Program-made: the position numbers and the translations under genes | Part shown: positions 1 to 6,428 of the stretch, one piece after another | How positions within the stretch are numbered: position 1 is the first letter of the stretch | Layout: the number at the start of each line of letters is the position of its first letter | The notes under the pieces: model-generated | The model's database searches: none | The model's input: the letters and a program-made list of their open reading frames with translations, nothing else | What the model was told of the DNA's origin: nothing | Assembly (NCBI GenBank): GCA_035500275.1 | Contig: DATJXI010000046.1 | Span: 1-18,593, forward strand | Reading direction: 5' to 3' | Source: Roseiarcus sp035500275 | Lineage (GTDB): Bacteria; Pseudomonadota; Alphaproteobacteria; Rhizobiales; Beijerinckiaceae | DNA length: 18,593 nucleotides

Positions 1-903
1 TACGCCGACGATCAGCGCATCGGGCCGGAAATCCTCAAAGCCGTCGGAGACAACTACCGCAAGCTTCGCAACACGATCCGCTGGATGCTCGGGACGCTCG
101 CCCACTACCGCCCGGAGGACGCCGTCGGCTTCGCGGCGATCAGCGAGCTCGACCGGCTTATGCTGCACAAGCTCGCCGAGCTCGACAATGGGATCCGGGG
201 AGCTTACGAGGCCTTCGACTATGCGCGCGTCGTCTCGGCGCTGTCGGCCTTTATGAACGCCGACCTTTCCGCCTTTTACTTCGACGTCCGCAAGGACGCG
301 CTCTATTGCGATCCCCCTTCGAGCGTCAAAAGACGCGGCTCTCTGAAAACGATCGAGCATATATTCCGCGCCGTCACGATCTGGCTCGCGCCGGTGCTCG
401 TCTTCACGGCCGAAGAGGCGTGGGCGTCACGCGACCCCTCGCAGACATCGGTTCATCTTGAGCAGTTTCCGGCGATCCCGGCCGAGTGGCGCGACGACGC
501 GCTGGCCGAAAAATGGGAAACCGTTCGCAAGCTGCGCTCCGCCGTGACCGGGGCGCTCGAAATCACCCGCGCGGGCAAGGAGATCGGCTCCTCACTCGAG
601 GCGGCGCCGCGCGTTTTCCTCAGCAATCCGGAACACATTGCGGCGCTGGCGGACGTGGATTTCGCCGAGGTCTGCATCACCTCCGACATCGCGATTGACG
701 TCGATGCGCCCCCGCCGGAGCGCGCCTTCCGGCTGTCCGAGCTGCCGGACGTCGCGGTCGTCGTCGAGCGGGCGCAAGGCGTGAAATGCGTCCGCTCCTG
801 GCGCTACTTCGATCCCGCCGCGGCGGACCCGGAATTCCCCGACGTGACGCCACGCGATGCGGAGGCGCTGCGGGAGCTCATGGCGATGGGCCAGCTGCCG
901 TGA
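1..903 (+). CDS. ileS: Isoleucyl-tRNA synthetase, C-terminal part (5' end outside window)
   Basis: IleRS charges tRNA-Ile with isoleucine in the cytoplasm. The window opens inside the gene. Frame 1 is open from base 1 (YADDQRIGPEILKAVGDNY...) and gives 300 residues before the TGA at 901-903. What is visible is the class Ia anticodon-binding helical domain (RKLRNTIRWMLGTLAHY, then the IFRAVTIWLAPVLVFTAEEAW segment) and the C-terminal extension. The catalytic HIGH and KMSKS motifs must lie upstream of the window. The tail carries KCVRSWRYFDP, where many bacterial IleRS have KCxRCW plus a second CxxC pair that binds zinc. Only one Cys remains here, which from memory is normal in Rhizobiales rather than a defect. 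The stop overlaps the lspA GTG start (GTGA at 900-903), so the two genes are probably cotranscribed and translationally coupled. Confidence 0.96.
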   Translation, partial: YADDQRIGPEILKAVGDNYRKLRNTIRWMLGTLAHYRPEDAVGFAAISELDRLMLHKLAELDNGIRGAYEAFDYARVVSALSAFMNADLSAFYFDVRKDALYCDPPSSVKRRGSLKTIEHIFRAVTIWLAPVLVFTAEEAWASRDPSQTSVHLEQFPAIPAEWRDDALAEKWETVRKLRSAVTGALEITRAGKEIGSSLEAAPRVFLSNPEHIAALADVDFAEVCITSDIAIDVDAPPPERAFRLSELPDVAVVVERAQGVKCVRSWRYFDPAAADPEFPDVTPRDAEALRELMAMGQLP

Positions 904-1406
904 ACCCGCGCGCGCTCGGCGTCGCAATTGCCGTCGCGACGCTTGTTGCGGACCAGGCGATCAAGGCGGCGGTGCTTTTGCGCCTGCCCGAGGGGCCGTC
1001 GACGGCGCTCGCCCCGTTCCTCAATCTGACACTGAGATGGAACCAGGGCGTCTCCTTCAGCCTGTTCACCCAGGATTCTGCGTCCGGAAAAGCGACCCTT
1101 CTCGCACTGACGCTCGCGGCGACGGCGCTTCTTGCATGGTGGTTGTCGCGCGCCCGCTCGTATCTCGTGGCCACGGGCCTCGGGGCGATCATCGGGGGCG
1201 CACTAGGCAACGCCGCCGACCGGGCGACTCACGGCGCGGTGGTCGATTTCTTAGACTTGCACGCGTTCGGCAAACACTTTTTCGTATTCAACCTAGCCGA
1301 CGCCGCGATCAATGTCGGCGTCGCCCTTTTGCTCATCGATCTCATCTTTGGGGTCCACCACTCGGACGAGAAAAAACGGCCAATTTCGCAGAACGGCCGC
1401 GGCTGA
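900..1406 (+). CDS. lspA: Lipoprotein signal peptidase (signal peptidase II)
   Basis: LspA is an inner-membrane aspartyl protease that removes the signal peptide from diacylglyceryl-modified prolipoproteins. The 168-residue product has the usual size and four hydrophobic segments. Family motifs are present: WNQGVSFSLF, GNAADR with catalytic Asp107, and FNLADAAINVG with catalytic Asp134. The start is taken as GTG at 900, in a GTGA overlap with the ileS stop; longer starts inside ileS would add a non-family Arg-rich leader. The end is odd. The annotated frame closes with KKRPISQNGRG just after an A6 run (1371-1376), while the +1 frame stays open with good codon usage to a TGA at 1486-1488. The true C-terminus may therefore be longer (see findings). 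Function is secure; the last dozen residues are not. Confidence 0.93.
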   Translation: MNPRALGVAIAVATLVADQAIKAAVLLRLPEGPSTALAPFLNLTLRWNQGVSFSLFTQDSASGKATLLALTLAATALLAWWLSRARSYLVATGLGAIIGGALGNAADRATHGAVVDFLDLHAFGKHFFVFNLADAAINVGVALLLIDLIFGVHHSDEKKRPISQNGRG

Positions 1407-1539
1407 GCCCGCCAAATCGGACCCGAGCGAGGCGTCGGCGTCGGCTATCGCCACGGAATCGCCCGAATCTGCGGCGATCCCAGTCTGAGCGTAGCTCCGC
1501 CGGCAAGGGGGAAGGCGGCGCGGCAGGAAGGACGGGCTC

Positions 1540-2139
1540 ATGAATTGCAGCTTGCGCAAGCTTGCGGTTGCGCTTCCGATCGCGATGGCTTGCCTCAGCG
1601 GGAAGGCGGCCATGGCCGGCGACGACGGCGCGGCGCCAATTTGGGTCGGCGTCGGCTCGATTTTTTCGCCCTTGCTCGGCTTCGGCTCGCCCAAGGAAGA
1701 AAAGGAGCCGATCGAGTACCGCGAACATGGCAAGATTGTCGTCCCGCCTAAGATGGAGCTGCCGCCGCCGGGTTCAACGACGCCCGAAAACGCCTCGGCG
1801 TGGCCCGTCGACCAGGAAACTGTGCGGAAGAGGGTCGCCAAAGAGGCGGCCAAGAAGGAGATCGCGGGCCAGGGAGACGCGCGCCTCCGATATACGCATC
1901 CGTTCCCGAACGCCCCGGTCACGGTTCGGCCGCAGGACCAACCGGACCCTTCGGTCTGCTCGGGCGGTAAGTGCGAGGTGTCGTCTTCCTCGTCATCCCT
2001 CCTCGGCACGCTCAATCCTCTCTCTTGGATCGGGATGGGGAAGAGCGCTGCAGCGCTCGGGCCTGAACCGGACCGGGAATGGCTAACCGACCCGCCAAAA
2101 GGTTATCGCGCTCCCGCAGGGGCAACCGCAACAAAGTGA
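1540..2139 (+). CDS. Small exported protein of unknown function
   Basis: The protein has 199 residues. An N-terminal signal peptide is clear: the n-region is MNCSLRKL, a hydrophobic stretch VALPIAMACLSG follows, and a type I site fits after AMA, near residue 26. The Cys at residue 18 lacks a canonical lipobox (AMAC), so a lipoprotein is less likely despite the neighbouring lspA. The mature part has a Pro-rich motif (EYREHGKIVVPPKMELPPPG, around residues 60-79) and then NASAWPVDQETVRKR. A possible disulfide pair (CSGGKC, around 142-147) and a hexaserine run follow, and the end is DREWLTDPPKGYRAP. The yREr..VVPP..dLPPP pattern followed by AWPvD recalls small periplasmic proteins found beside lspA in Rhizobiales, related in style to DUF3035; I cannot assign a role. 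A good Shine-Dalgarno AGGAAG (1525-1530) sits 9 nt before ATG. It lies 133 nt after lspA, in the same direction. Confidence 0.8.
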   Translation: MNCSLRKLAVALPIAMACLSGKAAMAGDDGAAPIWVGVGSIFSPLLGFGSPKEEKEPIEYREHGKIVVPPKMELPPPGSTTPENASAWPVDQETVRKRVAKEAAKKEIAGQGDARLRYTHPFPNAPVTVRPQDQPDPSVCSGGKCEVSSSSSSLLGTLNPLSWIGMGKSAAALGPEPDREWLTDPPKGYRAPAGATATK

Positions 2140-2572
2140 AGGGAGACGAACGGTTCCTGCAATTTTGTTGTTGTCTGCCGCTTGGCGAAGAGGGAAAAAG
2201 TCGCTATCTTTGTACCTGAGGTTCGTCGCGGCATATAGGCGGCGAAAAGGCGAAGGGCGCAATGTCGTCCGACGCGAATCGCTAGCTTCTTTCGTTTTGG
2301 CCCCGATGCAGCGGAACTCGCGGATGCGGGTAGGTTGCGGGTAGGGTCATGGGACGCCTGACGTGAGGCGATTTTCGCGATTGTTGACAGAATCATCCCC
2401 ATAATGGGCTTAGGATTCCTGTTGGGTTGATGCTGGCGGCGCGGAGTGGCGCGCGGCGAATCCTGAAACGCATTCCTTCGCGTCCGAAGGCGTGGCCGGC
2501 AGCGGCGCGGCCTGGGAACAATAGTCACAACGCGAGTTTCGGGCGTGTTCAGGTAAAGAGTTGGACAAGGAA
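2140..2572 (+). other. Long non-coding leader before the DUF4167 gene
   Basis: This 433-nt stretch shows no convincing gene; its one long antisense frame (2103-2528, minus) is Arg/Pro-rich and looks like a composition artefact. It holds a promoter candidate at 2181-2209 and a short hairpin at 2224-2244. A tandem 10-bp repeat (TGCGGGTAGG at 2325-2334 and 2336-2345) follows. Next is a 5-bp hairpin (CGCCT/AGGCG, 2355-2370) followed by ATTTT, then a TTGACA box (2384-2389). A hairpin with perfect 6-bp arms, CCTTCG/CGAAGG (2475-2490), lies closest to the gene. It most likely works as the promoter and 5' UTR region of the DUF4167 gene; a small RNA cannot be excluded. Confidence 0.5.
2181..2209 (+). 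promoter_or_regulatory. Candidate sigma-70 promoter upstream of DUF4167 gene
   Basis: CTTGGC (2181-2186) and CTATCT (2204-2209) are separated by 17 nt. This is close to the rhizobial housekeeping consensus CTTGAC-N17-CTATAT. Transcription would start near 2216, giving a leader of about 350 nt before the DUF4167 ATG. A second possible -35, TTGACA at 2384-2389, lacks an equally good -10 (GCTTAG at 2408-2413, 18-nt spacer). Confidence 0.4.
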
Positions 2573-3523
2573 ATGAGACCAGGTCAAAACAAGCGTATGC
2601 GCGGTCGGCCGACGAATAACCGCCGCGGACCCAATCCGCTCACGCGTTCTTACGAGTCGAATGGGCCGGACGTAAAGATCCGGGGCAACGCCCATCACGT
2701 TGCGGAGAAATATCTGCAACTCGCGCGCGACGCCCACACGGGCGGCGATCCGGTCGCGGCGGAGAATTACCTGCAGCACGCGGAGCATTATTTTCGCCTG
2801 ATCGCGGCTGCGCAGGCCGCTCAGGCGATGGCGCAAAGCGGCCAGCGCAACGAAGGAGAGGGCGAGGAGATCGAGGACGACGACGATTTCGGTGGCCTTT
2901 CCGACCGATTCGCGTCCCCATCCGAGCGAGCCGTCTACCAGCCGAATCAGGGAGGCTTTCAGCCGCAGCCGAACGCAGCGGCTAACGCGCCGCAGCCCTA
3001 CGTGGAGAGGCAGCCGTTCGAGGGCGACCGCCCGAATCAGGGCGAACGGCCTCCTTTCACGCCTCGTCAAGACCGGCAGCAGGGCCGCTTTGCCGATCGC
3101 AATGCTCGCCCTGACCGGCCGTTTGGCGAGCGAGGAGAAGGATTCCGCGACAACCGGCAAAATCGCGACGGCCCCCGGCGCGATTTCCGTCCGTTTCGGG
3201 ACCATTCGGCTGCCCAGAGAGAAGGCGGTCCGGAGGGTCCAGTTCCCGCTCCAAGCCTGCCTTCCTTCATAACTGCGGGGCCAAGATCGAGTGTCCCGGA
3301 AGGCGAAGCCGCGCCCCCGCCATCCGACGTCTCGCCGGTTGCCGCCGAAGCGCCCGAGGCCGGGCCGGCGCTTGCCGAATCATCTCCGGCCGAAGGCCGC
3401 TTCCCGGGCCGCGGACGCCGCCGGCGCCTGCGTTCGCCTTACGGATTCAACGTCGCCCATGCCGACGGCGACGTCCAGGAGCGGAGCCCGAGCGTCGGGG
3501 ACGATACGCCCGTCGCCGATTGA
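2573..3523 (+). CDS. DUF4167 domain protein
   Basis: The product has 316 residues and unknown biochemical function. The first 90 or so residues are the conserved DUF4167 block: MRPGQNKRMRGR, NPLTRSYESNGPDVKIRG, then a helical AEKYLQLARDA...GDPVAAENYLQHAEHYFRLI segment. The rest is low-complexity and disordered, first an acidic patch (GEGEEIEDDDDFG), then Gln/Pro/Arg-rich repeats and Ala/Pro-rich sequence, ending in a basic RGRRRRLRSPYGF motif. The basic N-terminus and disordered Arg-rich tail would suit nucleic-acid or ribosome association, but that is inference only. ATG 2573 is chosen because the family begins MRPGQNKRM; an in-frame TTG at 2561 would add four residues. In many Rhizobiales this gene follows prfA-prmC; here it stands alone behind a long leader. 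It ends 8 nt from a convergent receiver gene. Confidence 0.88.
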   Translation: MRPGQNKRMRGRPTNNRRGPNPLTRSYESNGPDVKIRGNAHHVAEKYLQLARDAHTGGDPVAAENYLQHAEHYFRLIAAAQAAQAMAQSGQRNEGEGEEIEDDDDFGGLSDRFASPSERAVYQPNQGGFQPQPNAAANAPQPYVERQPFEGDRPNQGERPPFTPRQDRQQGRFADRNARPDRPFGERGEGFRDNRQNRDGPRRDFRPFRDHSAAQREGGPEGPVPAPSLPSFITAGPRSSVPEGEAAPPPSDVSPVAAEAPEAGPALAESSPAEGRFPGRGRRRRLRSPYGFNVAHADGDVQERSPSVGDDTPVAD

Positions 3524-3531
3524 TGCGGCGA
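3513..3531. terminator. Hairpin between convergent gene ends
   Basis: TCGCCG (3513-3518) and CGGCGA (3526-3531) form a perfect 6-bp stem around a 7-nt loop. It covers the DUF4167 stop codon and reaches the last bases before the stop of the convergent receiver gene. It could terminate in both directions, but no U-tract follows on either strand, so support is weak. Confidence 0.25.
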
Positions 3532-3897
3532 TCAGCTCGAGCAAATCCACTCGAACCGGGACCGCATTAGGTCCTCGTCGAAGGGTTTGAACATGACTTC
3601 GTTTGCGCCGGCGTGCGTCGCGCGGGCAATTTGCGAGACATTGATCTCGCACAGCCAGAAAACGACTTTTGCCTGATCGCCGTGCGGCATGCGGCGCAGC
3701 CGCCTCACGAATTCGAATCCGTTGAGGTCGGGCATGTTGCCGTCAACAAGGATGGCTTGCGGCATCACGAGTGAGCAAACGGCGAGAGCTTGATTTCCGT
3801 CCGTTGCTTCGGAGGTCTTCACATTCATGTCTTCAAGAATCCGACGGGCGACCTTTCTGACAACGGGAGAATCATCGACAATCAAAACGTCGGTCAT
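3532..3897 (-). CDS. Stand-alone CheY-like receiver (response regulator), divergent switch residue
   Basis: This is a single-domain receiver of 121 residues with no output domain. Acidic pocket residues Asp8 and Asp9 (VLIVDDS), phosphoacceptor Asp52 (ILVDGNMPD) and Lys104 (MFKPFDED) are all present, so phosphorylation is possible. It resembles the alphaproteobacterial small receivers with RKVARRILED and a VVFCTTEND...ARA..AGA.EYIMKPFD block. Here that block reads VVFWLCEIN, so the conserved Thr/Ser of the switch is Leu82. The usual Trp in LLDWNMP is Gly53. A kinase or partner is not visible nearby. The start is ATG at 3897 (MTDVLIVDD); a longer frame to 3930 adds residues outside the fold. 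The Shine-Dalgarno is weak. It is on the same strand as the CCA gene but 346 nt downstream of it, so it is probably expressed separately. Confidence 0.88.
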   Translation of the reverse strand: MTDVLIVDDSPVVRKVARRILEDMNVKTSEATDGNQALAVCSLVMPQAILVDGNMPDLNGFEFVRRLRRMPHGDQAKVVFWLCEINVSQIARATHAGANEVMFKPFDEDLMRSRFEWICSS

Positions 3898-3980
3898 TCT
3901 AAGGGTTCCACTCAGTAGCCAAGCGGACAATTGCCCGGGCGTCCCGCATATCCATGTCCAAAGCTTCGTACGTTACGAGA

Positions 3981-4010
3981 AGAATATTCGTCGGAGGTCG
4001 CCTATAACAA
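3981..4010 (-). promoter_or_regulatory. Candidate promoter for the receiver gene
   Basis: On the minus strand TTGTTA (4010-4005) and TATTCT (3986-3981) are spaced by 18 nt, inside the AT-rich patch. This is about 85 nt upstream of the receiver ATG at 3897. It is a visual match only. Confidence 0.3.
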
Positions 4011-4170
4011 CAGCAAGCTGTTAAAGAATGAAGAACATTTCTCGAAGGAAAAGCATCTAAAAAAAGCGTCAGGCACCTTCTGCGGGCCAACGGCGTCCGT
4101 CCGCATCTCAGGACGATCGACGCCCGGAGAAGGCGCGGCGTTCGATGCCCTCCTAGGGGTCAGTGAAAGC

Positions 4171-4207
4171 GCCAAAAGTGCCACTTTTCGGCATTCAACG
4201 CATTGAA
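4171..4207 (-). repeat. Two adjacent inverted repeats downstream of the CCA gene
   Basis: The first repeat pairs GCC-AAAAGT with ACTTTT-GGC around a 3-nt loop, with one bulged base (4171-4192). The second pairs TTCAA with TTGAA around CGCA (4194-4207). Both lie 37-73 nt after the CCA gene stop on the minus strand and could mark the end of that operon's transcript. No U-tract follows, so a classical intrinsic terminator is not shown. Confidence 0.4.
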
Positions 4208-4243
4208 AGGATTGAAGCGACAACCGGCCCGGCTTCGTGACAC

Positions 4244-5515
4244 TTATTTCCTGAACCGCTCGGCAATCGCCTTGGCGAGCAACGGGATTAAGGTCTCGGA
4301 TTCCCGGGGAAAGCCCGCCTCCAGCCAAAGTTCTTGGAACCGGCGCAGGATCTCTCCAATTTCGGGGCCGGCGGCGACGCCCTGAGCGACGACATCCGCG
4401 CCGCTGATCGGCAGCTTCGGCTCCTCGGTTTCCGCGAGAAAGGCGTCGGCCGTCGAGAAAGCCGGGTCGTCAGGGGCAGCGGCGGATTCCGCCTGCGCAA
4501 GCGCAAGGGCGTCACGCGCCGCCTGACGCTTTGCCGAAAACAAGAGCTTAAGCAGACCCTTCAGCGCGGGCGGCGCCTCGATCCCATGCAGCGGTTCAAG
4601 AGCTGCGGCGGCTGCCTCAATCCGCCGGTGCTCGGCGTTGGAGAGCCGCAGGCGGTCGGAGACGCGTTCGGCGTCCTCCCTGACGAGCGCCGTAAGGGAG
4701 GTCAGTCGCATGATGGCGTCCTTCGCGGCCCCTCTGGCGCTTTCGATCGCGACCAGACGCTGAAGGCGCGCTGGGTAGGCCATGCCGCCGACCGCTAGGT
4801 GCAACAGGCCGCTATGGCCCATTGCCCGCGTGACTTCGCCGGCAAACGGCTCCAGAAGCAGCTTGAGGAGCTCGGCGCGCACCCGCTCGCGCGACAGCGA
4901 CGCGAGGCCAGCCCGACAACGGATCGCGGCGGCCAGTCCCGGCGGGTCAATTGCGCCGCCAAAGTGGGCGGAGAACCGAAAGAAGCGCAGGATCCGGAGA
5001 TAATCCTCCCTTATCCGAGATTCGGGGTCGCCGATAAACCGGACCCGGCGGCGAGAAAGGTCCTCAAGTCCTCCGACGGGATCGTAGACCTTCCCGTCGG
5101 CGCCGACGGAGAGCGCATTGATGGTGAAGTCGCGCCGGAGCGCGTCGGAAACGAAGTCCCGCTCGAAAGCCACCCTGGCGCGTCGCCCATAGGTTTCGAC
5201 GTCCGTCCGGAGCGTCGTGGTCTCGATCGGGCGCCCGTTCACGATCACAGTCACGGTGCCGTGCGAAACGCCGGTCAGCGCAACCTTGAAGCCCGCCGAC
5301 CGCGCTCGCCGCACGACTTCTTCGGGCTCCGCCGTGGTCGCGAGGTCGTAATCCTCTGTGGGCGCGCCAAGCGCGAGGTCGCGCACCGCGCCGCCGACCA
5401 GCCGCGTTTCCTCCCCGCCGCCGTTGAGAGCCGCAAGAGCTTCCGCCAGCGGGCCTCGTTGCAGGAGCGTCTGGTCGCGGAGTTTGCCGTCCTTCAGGCC
5501 CGGCAAATCCGTCAT
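4244..5515 (-). CDS. cca: CCA tRNA nucleotidyltransferase / poly(A) polymerase family protein
   Basis: This enzyme adds or repairs the 3' CCA of tRNAs from CTP and ATP. The 423-residue product shows the class II nucleotidyltransferase core: the GGAVRD loop at residues 41-46, the metal-binding DYD at 55-57 (EDYDLAT), TLRTDVETYGRRARV around 101-115, the RRDFTINAL motif at 127-135, and the DPESRIREDYLRILRFFRF helix at 163-181. A helical C-terminal domain of about 230 residues follows. The family also contains poly(A) polymerase and split CC- or A-adding enzymes, but a single copy with all motifs in an alphaproteobacterium favours full CCA addition. The ATG overlaps the TGA of the upstream DUF6111-like gene (ATGA, 5515-5512), so it is translationally coupled as the last gene of a four-gene operon. 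Confidence 0.94.
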   Translation of the reverse strand: MTDLPGLKDGKLRDQTLLQRGPLAEALAALNGGGEETRLVGGAVRDLALGAPTEDYDLATTAEPEEVVRRARSAGFKVALTGVSHGTVTVIVNGRPIETTTLRTDVETYGRRARVAFERDFVSDALRRDFTINALSVGADGKVYDPVGGLEDLSRRRVRFIGDPESRIREDYLRILRFFRFSAHFGGAIDPPGLAAAIRCRAGLASLSRERVRAELLKLLLEPFAGEVTRAMGHSGLLHLAVGGMAYPARLQRLVAIESARGAAKDAIMRLTSLTALVREDAERVSDRLRLSNAEHRRIEAAAAALEPLHGIEAPPALKGLLKLLFSAKRQAARDALALAQAESAAAPDDPAFSTADAFLAETEEPKLPISGADVVAQGVAAGPEIGEILRRFQELWLEAGFPRESETLIPLLAKAIAERFRK

Positions 5516-5772
5516 TCGAAACGTCCCGGGATTAGCACGCCGTTCTCGACATGCGCGGGCACGTAAACGCCGCGTCCACGCGGGGCGCTAAGGTTCACGG
5601 CGACGAGGCTCGCGACCGCCGCAGCCAAACCGATCAGCGTCATGATTGAAACGCGGCCGGTCGTCCAATGTTCGACCTCGAGGGGATATCGCGCTCTCAG
5701 CAAGAGATAGACCGCGTAAATCGCAAACGGACTGAGGAACAGCGCGAGCGGCTCAAGAACAGCTCGCCCCAT
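5512..5772 (-). CDS. DUF6111-like small membrane protein
   Basis: This is an 86-residue inner-membrane protein with two predicted transmembrane helices: LEPLALFLSPFAIYAVYLLL near the N-terminus and VSIMTLIGLAAAVASLVAVNL in the middle. A conserved-looking tail reads VYVPAHVENGVLIPGRF. The PAH.E.G.l.PG ending and the LFLsPF.iYa.yLl opening match my memory of the DUF6111 family, whose function is unknown. ATG at 5772 overlaps the NUDIX stop by one base (TGATG, 5774-5770), and the stop overlaps the CCA start by four. A longer upstream start (5880) would read through the NUDIX gene and is rejected. Position and couplings put it in the NUDIX-CCA operon, but no functional link to tRNA maturation is evident. 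Confidence 0.82.
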   Translation of the reverse strand: MGRAVLEPLALFLSPFAIYAVYLLLRARYPLEVEHWTTGRVSIMTLIGLAAAVASLVAVNLSAPRGRGVYVPAHVENGVLIPGRFE

Positions 5773-6428
5773 CAGGAAAACAGCCTCTCGTACATGTTGC
5801 GCAGGATGCCCGCGGTCGCGCCCCAGATATACCGGCCCTCGTGCGGGATCGCGTAGAACTTTCGCAATCGGCCTTGCCACTCGCGCTGGTCGAGCTTGTG
5901 GTTGACCGGGTCCATGAGAAACGCGAACGGCGTTTCAAAAACCTCGTCGACCTCAAGCCGATTTACGTTCAGGGTGAACGATGGATCGACGAGCGCAACC
6001 AGGGGCGCCACCCGAAACCCGGTCCCGGTCAGATAAGGGTCCAGCCAGCCGAGGGGCTCGACGTACCTCTCGTCAAGCCCGACTTCTTCCCGCGCCTCCC
6101 GCAACGCCGCCTGCTGTGGGGTTTCTCCCGAATCGATCTTCCCGCCCGGAAACGCGACCTGCCCTGAATGCGCGCGCAGGTGCGACGCCCGCAGGGTCAA
6201 GAGCAACGTGAGCCCTTGGGGACGCGCCACAATCGGCGCTAGCACCGCTGCCGCCCGCGGCGTAACAACGATTTCCGGCCGCGGCTCGGGCGCGTTCAAT
6301 GCGAAATCGCCGACCTTGGGCGGGACCGCCGCCTCCAGGTCGGTCGCCGAGAGAGCCGGCGAAAGCCTTGCACGCGCCAGTTCTCGCAGCCCCTCGGGCT
6401 CCAGGCCTATTGGAGATAGCGCGTTCAA
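5772..6428 (-). CDS. NUDIX hydrolase, CoA pyrophosphatase type
   Basis: Members of this subfamily (NudL/YeaB-like) split coenzyme A and its derivatives into 3',5'-ADP and phosphopantetheine. A perfect Nudix box GX5EX7REUXEEXGU runs from Gly96 through Glu102, Arg110-Glu111 and Glu114-Glu115 to Leu118, giving the Mg2+ site. Just before it is the subfamily signature LLTLRASHLRAHSGQVAFPGG (LLTxR, LRxHxGQVAFPGG). From the preferred TTG start at 6428 the product has 218 residues, typical for the group. That TTG sits in a TTGA overlap with the DUF1285 stop. The start is the least certain part: there is no clear Shine-Dalgarno, an in-frame GTG lies a little upstream, and a frame open to 6569 would run deep into DUF1285. 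The substrate is inferred from the signature. Confidence 0.9.
   Translation of the reverse strand: MNALSPIGLEPEGLRELARARLSPALSATDLEAAVPPKVGDFALNAPEPRPEIVVTPRAAAVLAPIVARPQGLTLLLTLRASHLRAHSGQVAFPGGKIDSGETPQQAALREAREEVGLDERYVEPLGWLDPYLTGTGFRVAPLVALVDPSFTLNVNRLEVDEVFETPFAFLMDPVNHKLDQREWQGRLRKFYAIPHEGRYIWGATAGILRNMYERLFS

Larger units (their letters stand above)
3898..4243. other. Intergenic region, AT-rich in the middle
   Basis: No supported gene lies in these 346 nt. Around 3960-4080 the DNA is distinctly AT-rich for this genome (roughly 38 % GC by hand count over 4021-4080). That part contains a possible minus-strand promoter for the receiver gene. Toward the CCA gene are two adjacent inverted repeats (4171-4192 and 4194-4207). 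Short frames on both strands have no recognisable family signature or plausible ribosome binding site. Confidence 0.5.

Noticed and set aside
753..834. Loss of zinc-binding cysteines in the IleRS C-terminus as a sign of damage
   Set aside because: KCxRSW followed by YFDPA...DVTPRDA is, from memory, the normal form in Rhizobiales, so it is not an anomaly.
2103..2528. 141-residue minus-strand frame in the long gap before DUF4167
   Set aside because: Arg/Pro/Ala-rich, begins and ends arbitrarily, overlaps the end of the exported-protein gene, no ribosome binding site or family motif seen.
4799..5566. 255-residue plus-strand frame opposite the CCA gene
   Set aside because: Antisense shadow of the nucleotidyltransferase core; Arg/Pro-rich without recognisable domains.
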